Made by a program: the position numbers and the translations under genes. A stretch of DNA of 64,000 bases from Gemmatimonadaceae bacterium (GTDB lineage Bacteria > Gemmatimonadota > Gemmatimonadetes > Gemmatimonadales > Gemmatimonadaceae), in contig JANYHT010000003.1 in assembly GCA_025358925.1 (NCBI GenBank), positions 1 to 64,000 of the forward strand, written 5' to 3'. This document shows, piece by piece, positions 57,691-64,000 of the stretch. The number at the start of each line of letters is the position of its first letter. Positions within the stretch are counted from its first letter, which is position 1. Under the pieces are notes generated by a model. The model was not told where the DNA came from and searched no databases. It worked only from the letters and a program-made list of their open reading frames with translations.

Positions 57691-58812
57691 GACCCATTCT
57701 CCTCGCTGGCGGCCGAACTCTCCTGCTTCAAATACGCGTGTATGAACGGATCGATGGCGCCATCCATAACCTTCTGCACATCAGGAATTTTGAGCTCCGT
57801 ACGGTGATCGTTGACCATCGTGTACGGCTGAAAGACGTAACTGCGAATTTGACTACCAAACGAAACATCTTGCTTGTTCGCGTCAAATGCCGCTTTCACC
57901 GCCGCAAACTTGTCCGCTTCAAGTTGATACAATCGGTTCTTCAACTGCTTCATCGCCGTCGCCTTGTTCTTGAATTGCGAACGCTCCGCCTGCGACGCCG
58001 TCACAATACCTGAGGGCATGTGCGTAATGCGCACCGCCGACGATGTTTTGTTGACGTGCTGCCCACCCGCTCCAGATGCACGATACACATCAATGCGCAA
58101 ATCTTCGTCACGAATTTCGATGTTGATCTCCTCGTTCACGACAGGATATACAAACACCGATGCAAAACTCGTGTGACGACGCGCCTGCGCATCAAATGGC
58201 GAAATACGAACGAGTCGATGCACGCCCGACTCCGCGCGAAGAAATCCGTAGGCCGACTGCCCTTTGATTTCCATGACAGCACCCTTGATGCCTGCTTCCT
58301 CGCCTTGGCTCAGGTCGAGCATCTCGATTTCGAATCCTTTGCGTTCCGCCCATCGCGTGTACATGCGCATAATCATCTCCGCCCAATCCTGCGCTTCGGT
58401 GCCGCCAGCGCCTGCAGAAATTTCCAATTGCGCATCACGAAAGTCATCGCGACCGCGCAAAAGTGTGCGCAGCTCGAAGGCATCCAGCGCCTCGGCGATG
58501 CGCTCAACTTCCGCGTCAACGTCGGCTGTCATCGATTCATCGGGCTCAACGCTCAGCATCTCATCAAGCTCACGCGCCGAGCGAGTTCGCCCCTCCAGCG
58601 CGTCAAACGGCTCAACCCAGCCCTTCAATGCCTTCACCTGTTGTACGATCTCGCGCGCGTGCTCCTGATCATTCCAGAACGCGCCCTCCGACATTTCGTT
58701 TTCGTACGAACTCAGCGTAGCGCGCTTGGATTCGACGTCAAAGATACCTCCGCATGTCGTCAAGCCGTTCTTCCGCTCGCGCGAGCACTCTTACTCGTTC
58801 GCCATCCTGCAT
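57687..58812 (-). CDS. prfB: Peptide chain release factor 2, made by programmed +1 frameshift
   Basis: RF2 recognises UGA and UAA. The main frame shows the [17 protein letters not shown] motif, the catalytic GGQ loop in [20 protein letters not shown], and the RF2 C-terminal region. The ORF track misses the 5' part. In the preceding frame an ATG at 58812, with a GGAGG RBS 6 nt upstream, encodes [24 protein letters not shown] and then meets an in-frame TGA at 58740-58738. Reading slips +1 at CTT-TGA-C and continues [13 protein letters not shown], exactly as in E. coli prfB. The stretch before the slip aligns with the RF2 N-terminus. Confidence 0.95.
58737..58752 (-). promoter_or_regulatory. prfB programmed frameshift site
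   Basis: On the - strand the sequence is CGGAGGTATCTTTGAC: an internal Shine-Dalgarno-like GGAGG, the slippery CTT codon, an in-frame TGA and C. It matches the classical RF2 autoregulatory site (AGG-GGG-TAT-CTT-TGA-C in E. coli), where low RF2 allows the +1 slip. Confidence 0.95.
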
Positions 58813-58976
58813 GACATGCCTCCACGTACGACACGAGCCGCCTCCGTAACCGAGACGCCTCGAAGAATTAGCCTCTGGACACCGAAGCGCGCCGGACCAC
58901 AGCGACTGTCGCTGGGCACGGCGCGCTCACTGTAAAGTAGCCGTCGAGCAGACGCGCTTCCAGCGGTGCCATATGG

Positions 58977-59675
58977 CTAAAAGAGTTTCCGTCCGCCGCC
59001 CAGGATTTCGTTCAAGGCTTCCTGAAAATGCGGCGAACTTTCCGCAAGATCACGACCGACCTGCTCCACGAACTCCTCGTAACTCTTTTTAATTTCTTCT
59101 CGGAACAGCTGTCGAAGTGTTCCATCACGCAGTCCTTCCTCCCGTTTCTGCGGGTGATACGCCACGAGATCCGATACGAGCGCGCGAGCCAGCCTTCGCG
59201 CGCGCTGGCCAGGATCCGCGTTCAGAAAAGGATTAATGGGTTTTCTTGGCGCACTCGGCGTAAGCCTTTCGACGTTCCCTGATACCGTGGCACGATCACT
59301 CGCTCCGGTTGCCAGGGAAGGCGTGGCCATTGGTTTCATGGCAGCGACGGCCGGACTGCTTCGCAGCGCCGACACTGACGTTCCGCGTGGGGTCGACGGC
59401 GTCCTTACGGTCACATTGGACGCTGCAGAGACTGTGTGCACGCCAACACCGTCGCCGCTACTTCCCGCTGTGTCCACGCGACTCGCGGCCGAGACGCTGG
59501 CGAACACTGGTAGCACGACGCCCGAGGAAGCGGGCGTGACCGACACCGGTAGCGTGCCGCCAGCGATCGCTATTACGCCGCCACAGACGGAGCAACGCGC
59601 GCGGACGCCGGTGGCCGGGACTTTCGCCGGGTCGACGCGAAAGACTGAACGACAGTCAGGGCAGGAAACGGTCAT
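58977..59675 (-). CDS. MJ0042-type zinc-ribbon protein
   Basis: A 232-residue protein. The N-terminal 40 residues (VSCPDCRSVFRVDPAKVPATGVRARCSVCGG) form an MJ0042 zinc ribbon with two CxxC pairs. A long low-complexity Val/Ser/Thr/Pro linker follows. The last ~85 residues (NPFLNADPGQRARRLARALVSDLVAYHP...LRQLFREEIKKSYEEFVEQVG) form a conserved-looking helical domain. No membrane helix is seen, unlike many MJ0042 proteins. It overlaps the GGDEF gene stop-start by 4 bp and may work with it. The function is unknown. Confidence 0.75.
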   Translation of the reverse strand: MTVSCPDCRSVFRVDPAKVPATGVRARCSVCGGVIAIAGGTLPVSVTPASSGVVLPVFASVSAASRVDTAGSSGDGVGVHTVSAASNVTVRTPSTPRGTSVSALRSSPAVAAMKPMATPSLATGASDRATVSGNVERLTPSAPRKPINPFLNADPGQRARRLARALVSDLVAYHPQKREEGLRDGTLRQLFREEIKKSYEEFVEQVGRDLAESSPHFQEALNEILGGGRKLF

Positions 59676-60688
59676 GCGCCACTGCTCCCGAGACGCGCAT
59701 GTCCTTGCTCCCCTACTGGCGATACAGACACGCTCGGCACGTCTTCGCGACGACGGTCGACGACCCAGAGTGAGCCGGGTAGTGTTTTGGCATAGCTCTT
59801 CATTTCCGTAGCCAACTCGCTGACCTCAACCGCTCGCATAAAGTGGCGGCGCTGATTCGTGACGACGCCAACGGATAGCGTCATGAGTGGAACCCGGTGC
59901 ATCTGTCCGCGGCGATCCTTGCCGAAAAAATATCCCACACGTTGATCCTGCTCGGAATATTGCAATCCGATCAACTCGTCGAATACCCGAATCACATCGT
60001 CGCACACGCGCGCCATCGAGGCAATGGGAACGGTGTACAGAAAATCATCACCCCCGATGTGGCCGACAAAACCAGATTCACCGCACAGACCTTTCACCAC
60101 ATCGTGTAAGATATGCGCCAGTAGACGAATAACTTGGTCGCCGTTGTGATAGCCGTATCGGTCATTGAACTCCTTAAAATGATCAAGGTCAGCGTAGCAC
60201 GCGGCAAATCGATCGCCGGACGCTATGCGCCGCGCAAGCTCGGCTTCAATCTCGCGGGCGCCCGGCAACCGAGTGGACGGATGCACATCCGTGTCTCGGT
60301 CACTGCGCCGCAGCATCGCCGTCAGTCGCGCGGCTGCCTCGACTCCGGCAACGTCGGCGCGCAAGACCTCGTCTGCACCCGCCGCGAAGGCATCTATAAA
60401 GCGAGTCGTTGGAACGAGCATGACAATAGGAATGATGGCGCTATAAGAGTCTCGTTTGAGCCGTTTACACACGTCGAGGCTGGCGGTCTGCCAATTGAGG
60501 TCACCGCGGCCATCGATTACAATCGCTCGCGGACGAGCTCGGAGGGCAACGGCAAGTATGGCGTTCGTCTCTCCAATAGGCAGTGGGGTGATTTGCGCTT
60601 CGCGCCACCAAGCATCGAGCCACGACGGCACACTCTGACCTGCGGTCAGAAAGATTGCCGACTGCGCGTGCACCATCCAGTCCGTCAT
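59672..60688 (-). CDS. GGDEF-domain protein with receiver-like N-terminus
   Basis: A 338-residue protein. The C-terminal ~180 residues form a GGDEF (diguanylate cyclase) domain: RLPGAREIEAELARR, CYADLDHFKEFNDRYGYHNGDQVIRLL, and an active-site loop GHIGGDDF, a GGDDF variant of GGDEF. The N-terminal ~125 residues look like a receiver fold (AIVIDGRGDLN, IPIVMLVPTTRFIDAFAAGADEVLRAD) but lack the acidic pair of strand 1 and the conserved Lys, so it is probably a pseudo-receiver. It may make cyclic di-GMP or bind nucleotide. I use the ATG at 60688; the GTG at 60721 is an alternative. Confidence 0.8.
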   Translation of the reverse strand: MTDWMVHAQSAIFLTAGQSVPSWLDAWWREAQITPLPIGETNAILAVALRARPRAIVIDGRGDLNWQTASLDVCKRLKRDSYSAIIPIVMLVPTTRFIDAFAAGADEVLRADVAGVEAAARLTAMLRRSDRDTDVHPSTRLPGAREIEAELARRIASGDRFAACYADLDHFKEFNDRYGYHNGDQVIRLLAHILHDVVKGLCGESGFVGHIGGDDFLYTVPIASMARVCDDVIRVFDELIGLQYSEQDQRVGYFFGKDRRGQMHRVPLMTLSVGVVTNQRRHFMRAVEVSELATEMKSYAKTLPGSLWVVDRRREDVPSVSVSPVGEQGHARLGSSGA

Positions 60689-60843
60689 GTCGTCAGCGGG
60701 TCCGCGTCCCGAGAATCGCACGTCGCAAGGAAACGACCGGTCTGTCGTCAGCGCTCGTACAGGCGCAGATGCACGCCGTTACCACTCAGACGATTAGCCA
60801 GTGTGGCGCGCCACGATGTAACGCCCGTCACGTCACTTCGACC

Positions 60844-61863
60844 CTAATGCGCACGCGTCGTGAGCCGGATACTCGTGGTCAGCTGTCGTCGACCGGCCGC
60901 AGGATCACCGACGGTCCGAAGAGACGTTTCGACACCTTTAAAAGCTACGCCGCCCACTCCTGCGCCCGTGCTGCCAAAACGCCGAAGGCGCACGCTTATG
61001 TACGCATCAATCATACTGATCAAATGATTTGCGCCCACCAACCCCGCAAGGTTAGTCGCGCGCTGGAAACTCTGATTCTTGTTGGCGATTGTCTGCCGAT
61101 AGACGTCTTGTTGCAGTTGGGCGTCGCGCCAGCTCCAGCGGAAATCGTCTCGGACTGCTTCCGCTTGGTATTGCGCGAGCGCCTGCTTGTATTCGTCGCT
61201 GCTAGCCGCTGGAGCAACCCGCGCGTCACGCCAATAGGTCTGTCGCGCCAACAACCAGCGCGCCCCGTTAAAGGTCGACTCGTCTATTTCAGGCTCGACC
61301 GCACCACCCCGATTGCGATCATACGCGCCGCTTTCGAGAAATTTTTCCATGGACTCGTAATAATCCCACGGTCCGGTCGGAAACTTGCCGCCAAACTGCT
61401 TTCTGGCGACGTCAACAGCGAGCGATTGGTATTGGACGCGCGCCCTTCCTCCGTCGCGCTGCGCGGTGATCGCCTGCAACAACAGGAAACCTTCAGCAAC
61501 GAGGTACGCGAATGATCGCTGTTGATTAAGCGCTATCTGACCAGCTCCGGGAACTACGAATGATGCGACGGGAGACCACCATGGTGCGCGTTGCTCTCGC
61601 GGAGGGAGGCCCGAATTCGCGAAGTCGCTTGAACGAGGCGTCCACTCGCAGCGGTCGCACGCATGGGATCCGTTCGATTGTTCGTACGTGCCATCCACGG
61701 GCACGGCACGTTGCAGCGCTATGTGTGACGAGGAAATGGCAGATTGCGCACGAATATTTGTTGTACTACAACTGATTAACGCGCACACGATCGTAAAACG
61801 CCACGCACGAGGATTCCGTACATGCGTTTTTACGAGAGACCGGCGCAACAATAATGCGTGCAT
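60844..61863 (-). CDS. Hypothetical envelope protein, DUF5683-like
   Basis: A 339-residue protein with an N-terminal hydrophobic segment (about residues 20-38, ending IRAQS), probably a signal peptide. A membrane-associated block WWSPVASFVVPGAGQIALNQQRSFAYLVAEGFLLL follows; its PG-x-GQ-x-(6)-FAYL pattern resembles DUF5683-type proteins. Beyond it is a charged helical region and a second GLVGANHLISMIDAYISVRL hydrophobic stretch. The start overlaps the PorV-like stop (TAATG), so the two are co-translated and probably both act in the envelope. The exact function is unknown. Confidence 0.65.
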   Translation of the reverse strand: MHALLLRRSLVKTHVRNPRAWRFTIVCALISCSTTNIRAQSAISSSHIALQRAVPVDGTYEQSNGSHACDRCEWTPRSSDFANSGLPPREQRAPWWSPVASFVVPGAGQIALNQQRSFAYLVAEGFLLLQAITAQRDGGRARVQYQSLAVDVARKQFGGKFPTGPWDYYESMEKFLESGAYDRNRGGAVEPEIDESTFNGARWLLARQTYWRDARVAPAASSDEYKQALAQYQAEAVRDDFRWSWRDAQLQQDVYRQTIANKNQSFQRATNLAGLVGANHLISMIDAYISVRLRRFGSTGAGVGGVAFKGVETSLRTVGDPAAGRRQLTTSIRLTTRAH

Positions 61864-62903
61864 TAAAACCGAGCGCGCAGGCTCACGTACGTTGGAGTTT
61901 GTCCACCAATTCCGGAGGACAACGCATCGAATCGACGCGCGATATCAAGTCCGAACGCGCCACGTTCTAGCCCAATACCGATTGATGGTCCACCACCCTC
62001 GCGCTGGCTCTTGTAACCGCCACGAATGAACAACTGATCGTGGTACCCAAGCGACGCACCGACGTTAAGTGCGCCAATGAGATCAGTCGTCAGCGCTGCC
62101 GCGTGTTGCACGTCCGCGAGCAGATCCAATGATGCGCCGGCGTCGGCTAGTGCGCTGATGGGCATTCGCACTTTCACGCCAACCTGTATCAGACGTGGCA
62201 GTGGATCGGCCTGCTCCTTATCCTTGACCTGTAGGTCAGGTCCCAAATTTCGAATGACGGCACCCAACGTGAAAGGAATCGAAGTGGTGACCGTATATTG
62301 TGCGCCGATGTCGACGGCGTAGGTTTTTCCAGAAACATTAGGAACGGTACCGCATGACCCACTACACCTAAACTGGAGCATCGCGTACTTCCCGGTTACA
62401 CCAATGTTAAAGTGCTTGCCAATGGGCGACGCATACGACAGCGCAAACAGGTAATTGCGATTTGTGATGGTTCCAACTGCGACATCACCGTTGCCTACCG
62501 TGAGCGGTTGATCGCCAAAATTGACTTGGTACACGGATGCGGTGATCGTGCCCAGTGCTTTTGACGGGACCGCAAAGATGATCATGTCGTTCGTGGCAAC
62601 GATCGTCCGCGAGTCGTGGAAAGCAAATTCCTTTTTAGGCAAGCGCGCTAATGCCGCAGGATTCCACCATAGTCCTTCGGACCCCAACGTTGTGTCGGCA
62701 GCCACTGCTTCGCCCTGCCCGACTGCGTGCGCACCGAAGGGAAGGAGTAAAAAAAGTCCGCCGTTGCTCTGCGCGGACAGCACCGACGAGCACACATTGG
62801 CGCACGCGAAAAGCAGTGCGAGAAATGGTCGTGCGGTCCGGAAATTTTCTTGCGCCAATCGATCACGCAGAAGGAATCCGTTGCGGTGTGTAACAGCTGT
62901 CAC
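61863..62903 (-). CDS. PorV/PorQ-like outer-membrane beta-barrel protein
   Basis: A 346-residue protein. The GTG at 62903 overlaps the era stop (GTGA) and gives a signal peptide ending near SSVLSAQS; the ORF-track extension lies within era. The mature N-terminus, FLLLPFGAHAVGQGEAVAADTTLGSEGLWWNPAALARL, matches the FLxxGxGARAxGMGxA...WNPAGLA motif of the PorV/PorQ (FadL-like) family. Alternating strands and a terminal YVSLRARF end the barrel. PorV acts in type IX secretion in Bacteroidota; many other members have no known role. Confidence 0.8.
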   Translation of the reverse strand: MTAVTHRNGFLLRDRLAQENFRTARPFLALLFACANVCSSVLSAQSNGGLFLLLPFGAHAVGQGEAVAADTTLGSEGLWWNPAALARLPKKEFAFHDSRTIVATNDMIIFAVPSKALGTITASVYQVNFGDQPLTVGNGDVAVGTITNRNYLFALSYASPIGKHFNIGVTGKYAMLQFRCSGSCGTVPNVSGKTYAVDIGAQYTVTTSIPFTLGAVIRNLGPDLQVKDKEQADPLPRLIQVGVKVRMPISALADAGASLDLLADVQHAAALTTDLIGALNVGASLGYHDQLFIRGGYKSQREGGGPSIGIGLERGAFGLDIARRFDALSSGIGGQTPTYVSLRARF

Positions 62904-63778
62904 GCGTGCTCGGTCGGGTCGCCGTAGCCAAGACGCAGTACGGCGCCACGATTCTTGCGCCAATTCGGAAGCACCTTCACCCAGAGATCGAGGTAGACGG
63001 GCTGGCCGATAAAGCGTTCGATTTTCTCGCGTGCGACGCGTCCAAGTTTCTTGATTTGCTGCCCATTGGCTCCGATCACGATGCGTTTTTGGCTGTCCCG
63101 TTCGACGTGTAGCACTGCACGAATGTACAGCGGGGATGACCCTTCGCGGAACTCCTCTATTTCGCAAGCGAGCGCGTGCGGCAGTTCGTCGCCAAGCTGT
63201 TCCAGTGCTGTTTCGCGTACGAACTCTGCACAAAAAAATCGCACGGGTTGAGTGGAAAGCTCATCATCAGGATACAAGTAAGCGCTGTCAGGCAGCAGGC
63301 CTGTGATGCGACTCACCAATAGCTCCATTCCATCTCCTGACGCGGCCGAGAGGAGTACGGCGTCTGGATGCAACAAGAGCAGCGCAATACGCGCTTCGGC
63401 GGAGAGGAGATCGCACTTATTTAAGACAAGTACGATCGGAGCGCGTGGGGCCCGATCCAACGCCGCTGCTTGAACGAAGGGTATGACGCGACCCCGCGTC
63501 GCGTCGATAACGTGCACGACTACGTCGGCTTCACGCACAGCCGCGATTGCGGCATTGCGCATTGCGCTGTGTAGTGAATCGCGCGGTTCCAGCAGCCCCG
63601 GTGTGTCGAGAATTATCATTTGTGCTTCGTTCACCGTACGAATGCCAACAACGCGGTGGCGCGTTGATTGTGCCTTACTTGAGGTGATGGCGAGCTTTTC
63701 GCCGACGAGCTGATTGAGCAACGTAGACTTGCCGGCATTGGGGAATCCCGCGACGGTAACGAAACCGGCTTTGGTCAT
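62900..63778 (-). CDS. era: GTPase Era
   Basis: A 292-residue GTPase for 30S ribosome maturation. The N-terminal GTPase domain has P-loop GFPNAGKSTLLNQL, switch II LDTPGLLEPRD, and NKCD. The C-terminal KH domain contains the RNA-binding IGANGQQIKKLGRVAREKIERFIGQPVYLDLWVKV motif. It is the first protein gene to the left of the 5S rRNA terminator on the same strand. Its own promoter should lie in the 72 bp before it, but I see no clear match. Confidence 0.96.
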   Translation of the reverse strand: MTKAGFVTVAGFPNAGKSTLLNQLVGEKLAITSSKAQSTRHRVVGIRTVNEAQMIILDTPGLLEPRDSLHSAMRNAAIAAVREADVVVHVIDATRGRVIPFVQAAALDRAPRAPIVLVLNKCDLLSAEARIALLLLHPDAVLLSAASGDGMELLVSRITGLLPDSAYLYPDDELSTQPVRFFCAEFVRETALEQLGDELPHALACEIEEFREGSSPLYIRAVLHVERDSQKRIVIGANGQQIKKLGRVAREKIERFIGQPVYLDLWVKVLPNWRKNRGAVLRLGYGDPTEHA

Positions 63779-63844
63779 GTTGCGCGCACGAAGTGCGGGG
63801 TTGAGTCAATCGCGAATGGTTGCACGGCTGCGGGGAAGAGTACG

Positions 63845-63884
63845 GAAACGACGAAGCCCCCGCCACTGGGTGACGGGGGCTTCG
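63845..63884 (-). terminator. Terminator of the rRNA operon
   Basis: CGAAGCCCCCG (63852-63862) and CGGGGGCTTCG (63874-63884) form a perfect 11-bp GC-rich stem, 6 bp past the 5S 3' end. On the - strand it is followed by TCGTTTCC. It is a typical rRNA operon terminator. Confidence 0.85.
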
Positions 63885-63890
63885 CAAAAG

Positions 63891-64000
63891 GTGCCGGCAA
63901 CGGCCTACTCTCCCGCGGTCTCTCGACCGGAGTACCATCGGCGCTGCTTGGCTTAACGACCGTGTTCGGGATGGGAACGGGTGTGGCCCAAGCGCTCTAG
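63891..64000 (-). rRNA. rrf: 5S ribosomal RNA (5' end beyond window)
   Basis: On the - strand the sequence contains the canonical CCGTTCCCATCCCGAACACGG arm, AAGCCAAGCAGCGCCGATGGTACT, and the 3' end TAGGCCGTTGCCGGCAC. About 110 nt are present; the first ~8-10 nt (partner of the TGCCGGCAC end) fall outside the window. 23S and 16S genes would be expected to the right. Confidence 0.93.

Noticed and set aside
60655-61515. 286-aa + strand ORF
   Set aside because: Antisense to the DUF5683-like gene, which is coupled to its upstream neighbour; no motifs of its own.

Overview
The window reads as one contiguous, housekeeping-dense chromosome segment of a Gram-negative (diderm), moderately GC-rich bacterium. 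The most likely group is Gemmatimonadota; this is inferred from gene content, since no marker comparison could be run. Pointers are the futalosine menaquinone pathway (mqnC), a complete set of lipid A/Kdo/Lpt genes, an lpxC-fabZ fusion, a Gfo/Idh gene between lpxA and lpxB, a Firmicutes-like mcsA-mcsB-clpC set, bshC, and a PorV-like outer-membrane protein. I see no prophage, IS element, CRISPR array or classical defence island. Most intergenic gaps are tiny and many genes overlap by 4 nt.

Layout, + strand (0-21 kb). The 3' end of mqnC is followed by ispF, a DedA gene, xerD-like and trpG/pabA. A convergent terC (- strand) follows. A long LPS operon then runs kdsB-pyrG-kdsA-kdsC-kdsD-lptC-lptA-like-lptB-rpoN: it makes Kdo, activates it with CTP (pyrG lies inside the operon), and builds the LPS export bridge. 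It runs into a surface-glycan block (GT2, GT4, flippase-like membrane protein, YfhO-like, polyprenyl-phosphate mannose synthase) and ends at dapF. The only gene-free stretch above 300 bp (21226-21598) is AT-rich and lies between convergent genes.

Layout, - strand (21.6-64 kb). Reading back from the 5S rRNA at the right edge: era, PorV-like, a DUF5683-like membrane protein, GGDEF protein and zinc-ribbon protein; then prfB (with its programmed +1 frameshift), lysS, lolC/E, lolD, mcsA, mcsB, clpC and a terminator. Next is the outer-membrane block bamA-ompH-lpxD-lpxC/fabZ-lpxA-Gfo/Idh-lpxB-LPLAT-lpxK, then gdh, rlmH, bshC, murJ, uvrC, threonine synthase-like and a secreted TPR protein. The last block is a DUF512 radical SAM protein, der, plsY, gpsA, a MerR regulator, surE, pcm, an unknown protein, apt, tRNA-Arg(CCU) and a YfgM-like TPR protein.

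Points most worth following: a probable CTG start for the Gfo/Idh gene; an uncharacterised ~155-residue N-terminal extension on LptB; an unusually long LptA-like protein; an arginine-phosphorylation/ClpC module in an LPS-making bacterium without adjacent ctsR; and a lipid A cluster containing a GnnA-like gene but neither gnnB nor a recognisable UDP-diacylglucosamine hydrolase.
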